Source: Symsagittifera roscoffensis (taxonomy: Eukaryota > Xenacoelomorpha > Acoela > Convolutidae). From it: a stretch of 64,000 nt of DNA. Below, one piece after another: positions 12,839-24,200 of the stretch (its first letter is position 1; each line of letters begins with the position of its first letter). The position numbers and the translations under genes are program-made. The notes beneath the pieces are model-generated. The model was not told the origin of the DNA. It made no database searches and worked only from the letters and a program-made list of their open reading frames with translations. The DNA lies in the NCBI RefSeq assembly GCF_963678635.1, contig NC_087069.1, positions 7,264,633 to 7,328,632 of the forward strand. The letters run 5' to 3'.

Positions 12839-13249
12839 TGGAACCTGATCTAAACTATATTTTATGATTGGATAAATTAGATATTTTACCAATGTAAAGT
12901 ATTTAATATTAACCAATCATGATCCATCTGACTAACAATCCACTTATTTGTAAGTGCTGAAATTACTTGTAATTTCAGCACCAGAGAGATTTGAATTTAA
13001 CTTAGAAATTAGTTGGACTCTCCCGAGAACTTCAGCAGCCGCAATAAACCAGTATACCCTAGATCTATTGAGCCTAGCAGAGACTAGTTAAACAACCTGA
13101 GACTAGATAAGTATAAGAGTAAGATTAGGATCGGTATTAGACAAAGAAGTTGCACGAATCTATCCGGCCGAAAATAAGATAGCGTGACGAGCAGACGGTG
13201 TACCCTATCCGAAATTACTCCATGAGTTAACCACATCGGTCATAGCTCA
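12839..13249 (+). repeat. 3' LTR of copy A (411 bp)
   Basis: Begins TGGAACCTGATC and ends CTCA, i.e. TG...CA termini, and matches the LTRs at 15825, 34234 and 57601. It contains a perfect 13-base-arm palindrome at 12954-12981 (arm GTGCTGAAATTAC, 2-base loop). A TATA-like GTATTTAATATT lies near 12900. Confidence 0.95.
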
Positions 13250-14456
13250 TATGGAAACAAACGTTTTCGCTAATTGATTTTAGCGCAAAGAATTAAAAAC
13301 TTGGTTAAATTCAATTTTCATTTTGCAGCAAAGCCCGGGCGGGAAAACTCTGTCACTTCACTGTCTTCAAAAATCGAAACAGTTATTTTGGTTCCAGTTT
13401 TTTATTAAACCCGGGATACAGAGATGATTTTTGCATATAAAACCCGGGATTCAGAGTTAGGGGAGAATTTTAAACTTCCTACCAGAAACTTAAAGAGTCC
13501 AGGGCAATTCTGGACTTCCTAGCAGAGGTCATCTAAAAACCCTGCCTTGAAGTTGCGAAAAGATAATTGAATACCAGGCCTAGACACCTGCTATGTACCC
13601 TTCCAGGAAATCAGCAATTTAAAAAAATGTTAACTTTTTAGTTGCCGCAAAACCTTCTATAGATAAAAAATTGCAAGCAAAAACATAATTTGTAGGTGTG
13701 TAAGACAAACCAGACCAATATAATCAAACAGCCTGTATTTTAAACTGTATTAAGTTCACATAAAGAATAAAACATTTGATCATTTTGTTGCCAATCAAAG
13801 TTGCCAATCATTTTGTTGTGAAAAAAGTAGTGCATATAAAACCCGGGACGCTGAGTTTCGGGAAATTTTTAAACTTCCTGCCAGGAACTTTAAGATTCCA
13901 GGGCAATGCAAGACTTTCCTAAAAATCCTGCCATGAAGTTTTAATGAATCTATTGAACCTGCTGTGTACCTATACAGGAAATCAACAATTGAAAAAAATA
14001 CAAAGTCGCAGCAAAATCAATTTAATGCTAAAACAAACCGTTTTTGAAAAACAATTTGCTAGCAAAAACTCAAAGTGTTGTTTGAATTACTTAAAGCGTT
14101 GATAAAGCTGTTTACTTTCTCATAGAAGCTTTCTGATGGACTAAATTCAAGGTGACCCTGAACAACTGGCTGAATTGATTGATGCATTTTTAATTCTCAT
14201 ACAATTCATTTTATTGCGTTTGTCTCAATACTGAAAATGAGCAAAGTTTTTATCCTGACAACTGTTTCAATTTCTTACATGTCGAAATTGTCAGTTAAAT
14301 ATTTTTCCTCTCAAATTTTCAGATTCGCCAAAAAGTTAGGCACATTTGATTTCACGGACAACTTGGGCTATTCTTTTAAAACAAAATAGTCTTATTTGTA
14401 GTTTCAACAGCAAATATTTTGCAGCAAATATTCATGAGAATTGGTCGAGTGATAAT
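13250..14456. repeat. Host DNA with two diverged direct repeats
   Basis: No gene is visible. A ~190-bp segment at about 13434-13626, starting GCATATAAAACCCGGGA and ending in AGGAAATCA, recurs diverged at about 13831-13999. A third partial trace (AACCCGGGATACAGAG) lies near 13410. The repeat carries a TATAAA-like box at each start. Confidence 0.6.
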
Positions 14457-14897
14457 TGTTCCGACTTTCGATACGAAAGTAACGGAAAATTTGTGCTCCG
14501 GATGGGTTTTTTTTCTTCAGACAAAGTTCGACTTTTTAACTAGCCATTTTTGACGGAATTTTTTTATGTCATTCGAAAGCCATTGTTGTCCTGAACTTAA
14601 ATTTGAAAAAATATTTCACCTGTGATCATTTTTGTAAAGTTATGAGGGTTTAAAGATTGCCATTTTGGCCATTTTGACCAATTTGGGACAAAATGGCTGA
14701 ACGAAGCTTAATTGCCATAATTGATTTGTTACAAGGAACGAAATCTATCTTTTTGTACTTTATATGGCGTGTGGGGGGATGATTTTCACAAAAAACTTCA
14801 AATTTTGGAGAAAAAAAATTTTCATTTTATTTTATTTCATTTAATTTTTTTCATGTGATTACTGCTGCTCCATAAACACTAAAAGGCAGTCGGAACA
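14457..14897 (+). mobile_element. Family M non-autonomous element, copy M1
   Basis: Bounded by TGTTCCGACT and its inverted complement AGTCGGAACA. The left end carries an internal palindrome, CTTTCGATACGAAAG. No transposase is encoded. Four other copies occur in this window (14928, 15034, 38491 on the minus strand, 47315). The right end is usually followed by an AGGGC-TTC-GCCCT hairpin and GCAGTCTTGTTT, so the true element may extend about 35 bp past the inverted repeat. Confidence 0.65.
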
Positions 14898-14927
14898 TTC
14901 AGGGCTTCGCTTGTTGTTCCGACTTGT

Positions 14928-15030
14928 TGTTCCGACTTTCGATACGAAAGTAACGGAATATTTGTGCTCGGGGTGGGTTTTTTTTCTTCAGACAAATTTC
15001 GTCTTTTTAACTAGCCGTTTTTGATCCGAC
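14928..15030 (+). mobile_element. Truncated family M fragment M2
   Basis: Only the first ~100 bp of the family (TGTTCCGACT through the TAGCCGTTTTTGA phrase) are present before the next copy starts. A further short TGTTCCGACT stub lies at 14915. Confidence 0.6.
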
Positions 15031-15033
15031 TTT

Positions 15034-15551
15034 TGTTCCGACTTTCGATACGAAAGTAACGGAATATTTGTGCTCGGGGTGGGTTTTTTTTCTTCAGACA
15101 AATTTCGACTTTTTAACTAGCCGTTTTTGACGGAATTTTTTTATATCATTCATAAGGTATTGTTGTCTTGAGCTTGAATTTCACCTGTAATCATTTTTCG
15201 TAAAGTTATGGGGGTTTAAAGATTGCCATTTTGGCCAATTTGGGACAATTAACGCGCGATAAATTTCGCGCTATTAACGCGTAAGCGAGATTTAATCCGT
15301 CTTAGAAATCGTTCCAAATTGGTTCAAGGAAGCTTATATGCCATAATTGATTTGTTAATAGGCGCAAAATCTATCACTTTGTACTTAATATGACGTGTGG
15401 GGGGATGTTTTTACATAAAATCTCAAATTTTTTCAAATTTTTTTTTTCATTTTTTTAATTTAATTGAAAATTTTCATTTTATTAATGCTCCATAGACCTT
15501 GAAAGGCAGTCGGAGCTTTCAGGGCTTTGCCCTGATACGAGCAGTCTTGTT
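15034..15551 (+). mobile_element. Family M element, copy M3
   Basis: Full-length copy with the left TGTTCCGACT end, an internal AACGCGCGATAAATTTCGCG segment and the right CAGTCGGA end, followed by AGGGCTTTGCCCTGATACGAGCAGTCTTGTTT. It lies directly after fragment M2, so the three form a head-to-tail cluster. Confidence 0.65.
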
Positions 15552-15824
15552 TACTTTAAAACCATTTTAATCCTGTTTTCAACAGCATTAAAAAAAATTT
15601 GCTAAAAAATGCCTCAAAATCAAGAAAAACTGGTTCATGTTTTTTTAAGTTTTAGTCTAATTTCGAGAAATTAAAGCAAGCAAGCAGACCTACTATTTAA
15701 TTTCAAAACAGTTAACGCAAAAAAAATTAGCAAAAAAAAATTATCGACGACACTAATTTGGAAAAATTTTATAGTTAAAAAAAGTTGTTGAGTTGTTCTT
15801 ATAAGAAAAAGGTCGAAATGTTAT

Positions 15825-16234
15825 TGGAACCTGATCTAAAATATATTTTATGATTGGATAAATTAGATATTTTACCACTGTAAAGTATTTAATATTAACC
15901 AATCATGATCCATCTTACTAACAACCCACTTATTTGTAAGTGCTGAAATTACTTGTAATTTAAGCACCAGAGAGATTTGAATTTAACTTAGAAATTAGTT
16001 GTCTCTCCAAGAGAACTTCAGCAGTCGCAACAAACCAGTATACCCTAGATTTATTGAGCCTAGCAGAGACTAGTTAAATGCCCTGAGACTAGAAAGTATA
16101 AGAGTAAGATTAGGATCGGTATTAGACTAAGAAGTTGCACGAATCTATCCGGCCGAAAATAAGATAGCGTGACGAGCAGACGGTGTATTCTATCCGAAAT
16201 TACTCTATGAGTTAACCACATCGGACATAACTCA
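15825..16234 (+). repeat. 5' LTR of copy B (410 bp)
   Basis: TG...CA ends (TGGAACCTGATC...ATAACTCA). The palindrome seen in the copy A LTR has one mismatch here. The element's transcripts should start within this LTR; the only TATA-like stretch I see is GTATTTAATATT near 15886. Confidence 0.95.
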
Positions 16235-16236
16235 TC

Positions 16237-16258
16237 TGGTGCGACCATAAGTCTCGAA
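16237..16258 (+). promoter_or_regulatory. Primer-binding site of copy B
   Basis: Two bases after the LTR, TGGTGCGACCATAAG begins a 22-base tract whose complement reads as the 3' end of a tRNA, ending ACCA and reaching a T-loop-like TTCGAG. The stretch between discriminator and T-loop is one base short of the normal 12, so the tRNA species is not assigned. An identical tract is at 58011 in copy C. Confidence 0.75.
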
Positions 16259-16321
16259 TGAGACCTTAATAGATTAGAATTAACCAAAAATAGATTAGAA
16301 TTTAGACAAAACATTTTTAAA

Positions 16322-16555
16322 ATGTTATACGATAATAATTTAATCGAAATGTCTCTACGACTCAATAGATCAGAGCCGATATTCCGAACGATAACAGAAC
16401 TACCCGGAATTGTAGGAAGACCTCGAACAAGAGACGACATACGACAAAGTAGAAATTTACCATATAGTTTCATGATTGTACGGCAAAAGCCAACACAAAC
16501 TTTTATATTTAGAATCTTTTTAGCAATGAATTTAGATTTTCATTTGCAAACATAA
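16322..16555 (+). CDS. ORF0, 77-aa conserved leader protein (copy B)
   Basis: An intact ATG-to-TAA ORF starting 64 bases past the PBS. Copy C has the same 77 codons (58097-58330) with 71 identical residues; I count about 13 silent and 6 replacement changes, so the protein has been under selection. It is basic and Arg-rich in the middle, with a short hydrophobic C-terminal part. No family is recognised. It may be a small accessory protein, or a first coding exon joined to a downstream gene by splicing; I see no decisive donor at its end. Confidence 0.65.
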   Translation: MLYDNNLIEMSLRLNRSEPIFRTITELPGIVGRPRTRDDIRQSRNLPYSFMIVRQKPTQTFIFRIFLAMNLDFHLQT

Positions 16556-17466
16556 AATTTTGAAATCAATCTTCATGATCATTTCAGGCGCTAAACAAAT
16601 CTATTAATATACAATAACGATTGATAAAAAGATCTCAGATCGCTTTATTAATTTCTGCAGTCTTATATAAAACATGTTTGAAAAATATTTATTGAAAATA
16701 AAAATAAAAATTAGTAGCATGACAATAAATTGTTTGTAATCATAAAATCATCTGTTGTCCCAGCTTCATCACCTAAACATAACAGCAATCAAAAACTCAC
16801 TAATATCCTTAAAATACTAAATCTTTTTCTTATATAAATTTAAACCATTTTAAACTTAAAATCATTCAATTTTAAAATCAGATCGATCTTAATTAATTTT
16901 CTATCTCACTAAATTTAAAACCTGATCATCAAGGCCTATCCTTAGATCAAAAAGAACAATTTTGTTTTCCCCCACCCACTTAGCAAGTGTCTAACGACCT
17001 CAAACGTGGATTCACTATCCAACCCTTCCAAAAGACCCAAGACTAATAGAAATTTTTAAAACAAAACTAACCATTCAATTTAGGATAAACAGTGAAGAAC
17101 TTCGGTTATTCATCCTTCACTTGAACCCTCCTCTTACCAGACCCAGGATAAACCTTAGACTTAGTAAGTTTAAAATAGTATCTAACGAGCTACTTGCGGT
17201 CTAATTATACCTGAACCTTGTGGATCGATTTACTATTCTCCAACCCTTGAACACAATCACTACCCCTAAATAAGATAAAGTAATTTAACATCTTAGCTTA
17301 GACTAGCCTCGAGAAAGTAAAAAATCATTCTTCGGAATCGATATACTTTTCTCCCCAACCCTGAACAAAAAGACCCAGGTTAAGCTAACCAAAAAATCGT
17401 AAGGACTAACAGTCTAAGAAAATAAAAATCACCTAACAACTTTTTGCATCCCTCATCCTAAACCTT
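16556..17466 (+). other. Long 5' leader of copy B with repeated modules
   Basis: About 910 bases without an ORF, conserved in copy C. Roughly 100-bp-spaced variants of one phrase (GGATCGAT-TACT-TTCTCC-AACCC-GAACA...AGACCCAGG) occur near 17008, 17105, 17219 and 17336. A stem AGTGAAG...CTTCACT lies at about 17090-17123. Such modular structure would suit an RNA packaging or translation signal; this is inference. Confidence 0.55.
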
Positions 17467-17916
17467 ATGTCATTCAAAAATCTAGGAAATAAACAAACAA
17501 TCGTTTTACACAACCCTGAAATAGATAACCAAAAATACGATCTTGTAATCACACCTCATACACAAACAGTTGGATACATTAGAACAAAACGACTAACAAT
17601 AAAAAGAAAAATAATAAACAAACAAAGACAAATCACACGAAAAAGATTTTCAAAAAATAGAAACGCATTTTCAGAATCAGAAGCCAGCAAATTAGATGAA
17701 CTCTACAAATTAAAATAATCGATTGATAAAAATTGTCCCATTCACGATCAATTATATTTTTCCGATTCAGAAACAACTTCAAATTCATCAAAAAGAGGAA
17801 AAAGAAGAATAAAAAAGCAATACAAACACAAACCAGTACACTTGTATAATTGGAATCATATCGATAGTTATATATTAACAGTCATTAAACGAAAAAATGA
17901 GCCACACTCAAAGTGA
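17467..17916 (+). pseudogene. ORF1 of copy B, basic protein, interrupted
   Basis: Homologous to the intact 155-codon ORF1 of copy C. A TAA at 17716-17718 truncates it after 83 codons; the same frame then continues to TGA at 17914-17916. It overlaps the gag ATG (17897) by 20 bases, with gag in the +1 frame. The protein is Lys/Arg/Gln-rich with no membrane span. Confidence 0.65.
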
Positions 17917-20900
17917 CGATAGTCCAGATGACGAAAAGGTTTACCCCTTCCTCATAGATGCACCCGATAATAGAGGGCCACATGATTTTTGCAAAAATTT
18001 ACTCTTAAATTTGTCTGAACCCGGAATCAGCCCATGCAAAGCAGAATTCCATGATATAAAAATCAAAAGACAAATTATTGAACATTATCTGAAAAATATA
18101 TGTAATTTAACACAACAATATGGAATCTACACCATAGAAATCAGCACACCAAACCCGAATCATCGAAAAAATGTAATTCAAACGGACGATCTTGAATTAG
18201 ATTTTTCAAAAGTATTCTTAGAATATATTAAAAGCATACAATATCATAATTCACAAAGAGCAAACTTCATATTCACTAACGAAGTTTTTGCAATAATATA
18301 TAGCTATATTTCTATATTAGAAAAAACAGAATTTCACAGTACCTCACCAACTGAAACATCCAAACATACAAAAGTACGCAATGAAATTTTTTTATTTTCA
18401 ACTTTCCTACATATAATCAAAGAAAATTTCACTTAAGACGATGTCTCACAACACACAAAACATGACTTACAAAAAATTTTGGCATGGTTTATAATAGATT
18501 ATTTCACACATAATATAGACTTAATTTCACAAGCAAGAAAAATTTTCAGACCTCAAAATCCAAATGATGATACTGCCATTACAGAACAGTCAGACTACGT
18601 TTGGGACCCTGAATGGTCTCATCATGCTTTTATAAATACTCCACAATCAATCTCAAGTCAAGCAATAAGTACATTATCTTACCAAAGAGATTATGTAAAA
18701 GTAGTACCACTAACCATTGATGCAACACCATTAAATTACAATACATTTTTACCTGATACGCGAAATAATAGTTTAAATTCGACCGTCATACACAATGAAA
18801 ACCTTAATGGAACTAGGAATCTTACACAACAAGATATCCAAACACCATCACACTTCATAAATGAAGAAATTGTCCAAACAACAACAACTACACAAAAAAG
18901 TATTTCAACAATACATCCAAATTTAACAAAACCAAAAAATACAAACACTTCACTGGCACAAGTAACCTTACAATCAACCGTTAAACCTTCGGTTGCTCCA
19001 TAATATTCACATATGGATTATCAAACATACAGACCTATGGCAGTACCGTCAAAAACACGAAGAACGTTCACAAGAAGCACTTTTGCAGAACACAATTATA
19101 ATTATGCACATTCGTCAAAAACAAACTATCCCCCACAAAAAACTAATAATAATCACGTATATTCTCAATATTGGGATAACCCAATGACAACAAGCAACTC
19201 AGTAAATTTTCGGACTAATTCACATCCTCCACAGGATCATAGTGAAAATTACCCATTCTTTCAACAAAATAAAAATAAAAAGCAAGCACCTCATCATACG
19301 GAATACTTATCATCTGATGATGATTATTTACAACCAGACATTTTTGCACCATATACCCAAGAATATCGCAAACAAGGATCGCGACGACCTCATACATATA
19401 ATAGAATTTTTTCTCCAAATCCAACGGATACACGAAATCAACAACCAATCCATATGCCAAATCCAACTAATACACAATCTTTTCAACCAATTCAACCACA
19501 AAACCCAATGACTATGCACTCGTATCAACCAACTCAAATACAAAATAAAATACCACTTCCATATTACCTTCAACAACACGAAATATCAAAAAATCAACTT
19601 TCAAATTTTTCGCAAATGCCAAATGCCGCAGAATCACTACAGATGACAATGAATCCATACCTTATGTGTGGATCATCAATAACATCAAATAAACCACTAA
19701 TGGTATTCACAGGAACAGACCCTGAATATTCTGTAGAAGATTATTGAAATGCAGTAACAGCAAATTTAATTTCAAATATAGGACCTGAACAAATAAATAC
19801 GCCACTACATCAAAATTGGATACATCGACGCACAGCGTTGATACAAACAACCTTAGATGGCACAGCTCAACAATGGTTTTCAGTATTACCTAGAGAAATA
19901 AAATCAGACTGGAAAAGATTTACACAAGAATTTTCAAAAATGTTTGAATCCGAAAGAAACAAACAACAACAAAGAGTTTTTTGTAATGAAATTCGCAGAT
20001 TACCAAATGAAACCATCAAGCAATTAGCAGTACGCATCGAAACACTAGTTCGAAAAGCATATTCATTAAATACACACGACTATAAAAACACAAAAATGAC
20101 AGAAATCTTAATGATGACCTTAACACCGCAATTAAGGAAAATAGCAATAAAAAAGAGAGCATCCCATCCCTCCTCAATTCGAGAACCCGATTTAGATTTT
20201 CGAAAACTAGTAGACAAACTAGAACAAGCGGAAATCACAATGAAACTCGAAGAAACAGAAAATCTGAAATTACAATATGTTAACCGAATTGAAACAAATT
20301 CCACAAATATCAACAATATACAGGAATCAGATACAGACCTCGTTGAAAAAATCACTGAAATACTCAATATTTATGAAAAACACCCAAACTTTAAGGGAAA
20401 ATCATCTTTCAAAAAATGGTGTAATTATTGCCGACGATACGGACATAGTATTTCCGAATGTAGACAAAAGCAACAAGATAACCAAAACAAACCTCAAAAG
20501 TATAAAGAACCAAATAAATCATTCTATCAATATATGAAGAAAGATCAAAATCTACCAAACAAAAATGTATACAGCAACAACAGTTCAGGAAAACCACTTC
20601 CGAACAACACCAGTTACACGAGGAAACAATCACCATATAACTCAAGTTATAGAGGAAGATCACCAGAACGAAGAAATACACAGAATTCTTCACAAAATCA
20701 TTATAATCATTCAAATAGTCAAAATAACTATTCGAGATCAAATTCAAATGCAACACAATTTGTTTCTAGATCCAATTCCCAATCAAACACAAGAAATAAA
20801 CACTATTCAAATAATCAATCACGAAACTCATCATATAACAGAAATAGAAACTATTCACACAATCGAATTAGAAGTTATTCGAACAAAGGAAATCAGAATT

Positions 20901-21262
20901 ACCCGAACAATCGATCAAGAAATAACTCATATAACAGATAAAACTATCACAGACCAAACGACAATTATCAAAACAGATCACGGAATAATTCACAAAATCG
21001 AAATTCAAGTTATAATAATCAATATAGAAATTATTCCCAATCACCACATAGGACTAATAACCATTATAATAATTCTAAACATCGACACAGAAGTAGTACA
21101 CCAAAACATCAAAGACAAATTAACCAAGTACAGTCAAATGAAGAAACAACATCAGACCCCCCAGGTATTGATGACACAGGAAATAACGAACTACAACTAA
21201 ATCAAATAAACTGTGGATCATCAGACACAGAAAGTGATACAGAAAATATCATCTCCATAAAT
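17897..21262 (+). pseudogene. gag: Broken gag of copy B
   Basis: Same frame as copy C gag but cut by stops at 18434-18436, 19001-19003, 19745-19747 and 20939-20941. A Retrotrans_gag-like core (W...L...A..W...L...W..F...F) lies at about 19815-20230, and a CCHC knuckle C-x2-C-x4-H-x4-C at about 20420-20461. Downstream is a long Ser/Asn/Arg/Tyr-rich low-complexity tail. The ~640 residues before the core are unusually long for a gypsy Gag and Gln/Asn/Pro-rich. Gag would form the intracellular capsid and bind RNA. Confidence 0.85.
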
Positions 21263-24200
21263 ATGATAGCAGTCGAAAACGACTACGAACCTATTATATA
21301 TGAACAACCTTTTACATCACATATATATGAAAATCAATTGGAACTCCTTCACAATTATTACATTGAACCCATCATTGCCACACAAACTGCACAAGAAATA
21401 CACGAAATTACCATGGTAAATAAACCCAATGAAAATGACAAAACAAAATGTTTTAACACAAATCATATTTATCAAAATATACAAAAAAAACAACCCAGAG
21501 AAAAAATTTGGACAATACCATTTCTCTTAGAAAGTCCAAGAAACAAAGAATTTCAACCACCAGATCTTGAAGTTGATTTTTTAATTGATTCAGGAGCAGA
21601 ATCAAACATAATTAACATTCCCACATGGAATGAAATCAAAACATTACATCCAAAATTACGCCTCTTGCAACCTCTAGTAAACTAGCAACAGCACAAGGAT
21701 CAACATTAGTAATTTATGGAAAAGTTCAATTATTCCTACTCCCCACAAGAACAATGGAGCAAAATAAAATTCTAAACAAACCATTTAAACAAATATTTCT
21801 TATCACTGATATTAAACACAATATCATCGATATACCATTTATATCTAAATATATACCAACAATCAACATCTTGAATAGTAAAATACTAATCAAAGATAAA
21901 TACACAAAAACAAAAAATACAGCTCTAACATTTTTTCAAAGATTAAATAAACAACCACCATTCTTTTCAAAATTTTATCCAATTTATAACCAACAACGGA
22001 AACACCTGAAACCACTATCAGGAAATATATATAACTTTTCAAAAAAACAGTTCACCAATATGATAAAAACCAAAATAAACAACAACTCTTTATGTCAGAC
22101 TTTGAGTTTAAACCTATTCATAAGTTTTTCAAAATCACGATTTCGTCCATAAAATATTTGAAAAAAACGAATTCAGACATCATTTTGCTACACGTGTATA
22201 ACAATACACCGTATCAAGTAACATTACCCTTAGGACGTTTAGGATATTGCGAAACAAAGGCTACAATATCACCCGTACATGAAAAAGCATAACGCGTAAA
22301 TAATATACTCCAATTATTAGATATTTGTCAATCCACAATTTTTAACGAGGAATTATCCATAAATAACATAATAAGCAATGAAAAGAGAAACACAGACTAT
22401 TTCACCATATTTTAAACCAACATTCAATATAACAAATTACACAAAAGAACAACAACAATTTGTAACGATGTTTAAATTTGAACACTCGCAAATTACACAA
22501 ATCGAATTTGACAAACTAGCAAAACAACTGTTAAAATATTCAACAGTCTACGCAACATCAAAAATTGACTTTGGGAAAATCAGTTCATCACGCCATCTCC
22601 CGTTGAAACCTGACGCAGTTTTCAAAAAACAAAGAGCTAGTAAAGTACCAATTCATTTACACGACAAAGTAAATAGATTACTCGATATTTTAGAACAATA
22701 CAAAATTATCTCACCAGTAAACAAAGAAGAACAACCAAAAGGTAACACATTTATTAACCCTGTTATCATCCTAGCAAAAGGAGAATCATTAAAAGTAGTT
22801 TTAGACGCTAGATATCTCAATTCACTAATAGACGAATCAAAATGCAATTGGCCTATTGAACCAATACCAGTAATTTTAACAAAAATGAACGGAAAATACT
22901 TTACAACCGCAGATATGAATAGTGCATACAATCAAATGCCACTAGATGAACAATCACGACGTTTAACACAATTTGTTATTGGAAATCAACAATAGGAAAT
23001 CAACCGCCTATTCTATGGAATATCCATAGGACCAGCAGCATTTTCAGCTTTTATGAGCAAAATTTTTAGACCACTAATAATTAAGAAAAACGCAATCACC
23101 TATTTAGACGATGTTTTTATGCAATCACAGACGAAAGAAGAAATGTTCACAGTTTTAGAACACTATCATAAAATACTTCAAAACGAAAATCTGAAGGCCG
23201 CCCCCGATAAATCACACTTGTTTTTAACACGAGTTAAATTTTCAGGACATAATATAGAAAGAAACACAATCACTCCATTAAAATCACGCATTGAAGCTAT
23301 CCAAAAACTTCAACCACCAACAAACAAAAAGAAAATCCAAGAAATCCTTGGAATGTTAAATTTCTTAAGCAAGTACGTTTATAAAATGCAATTATATTTA
23401 AGACCACTCTATAATATCCTCAGACAACAAAATAATTTTGAAATGGACCACTGAACATCAAACACGATTTGAAGAAATTAAAAAACTTTTAACTGAACAA
23501 ATTTCAAACACAATCCCAGATCTAAATCAACCATTCTATGCGATGTGCGATGCTTCAAATTTTGGCATCGGCGCAGCATTACTACAATCACACAGTGGTA
23601 CAAATAAAATGAACATTATATCAGCAAATTCCCTTTTATTCACTCAAGCAGAGTTACGACTCTCAACTCTAATGAGAGAATGTACAGCTATAATTTATAC
23701 ACTTACAGAATATGAATTTCTGATACTTGGATCAAAACATCCAACAGTTCTATTCACAGACCATAAACCAATCATTTTTCTCTTTACACAAAAGTCAAAT
23801 CCAAATCACCGAGTTTATAGATTTCAATTAATACTAATGAAATTTCCAAACTTACATATAGTTTGGACAGCAGAAAAGAATCTTGCATTACCAGATACAT
23901 TAAGTCGAAATACACCACCTGAATTACTTACACGAAAAACTACAGTTGAAATACCAAAAAATATAAAATTTTACCTTGCAAAAGACGAAACATCACCCCG
24001 ACTAGAATGCAAATATGCAGTAAAAACTGACATTGAACAATCACAAATAAATAACCTACAACATTTCCCACTTTACTTAGATTGCCAAAACAATCACTAC
24101 GAAGTTGATCTACTTGGATTATCAACTTTCAAACCAATTCCATACTCACAATGGATAAAATATAACACCCAGCAAAAACGAATAAAACACCACTCGCATA

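Larger units (their letters stand above)
1..13249 (+). mobile_element. Copy A of a giant Ty3/gypsy-like LTR element, 3' 13.2 kb
   Basis: The window opens inside gag-pol of this copy and runs through reverse transcriptase, RNase H, integrase, ORF-X, Env-like ORF, ORF4, 3' UTR and the 3' LTR. The order and sequence are collinear with the complete copy B. Nearly every long ORF carries a stop or frameshift, so this copy looks dead. It also has a private ~740-bp direct duplication around the start of ORF-X. Its 5' LTR lies outside the window, so its target duplication cannot be tested; the four bases after the 3' LTR are TATG. Confidence 0.93.

Noticed and set aside
20565-21200. 211-codon Ile/Thr/His-rich ORF in copy B
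   Set aside because: It is an alternative frame of the low-complexity Gag tail; the true frame is shown by the CCHC knuckle and by copy C.
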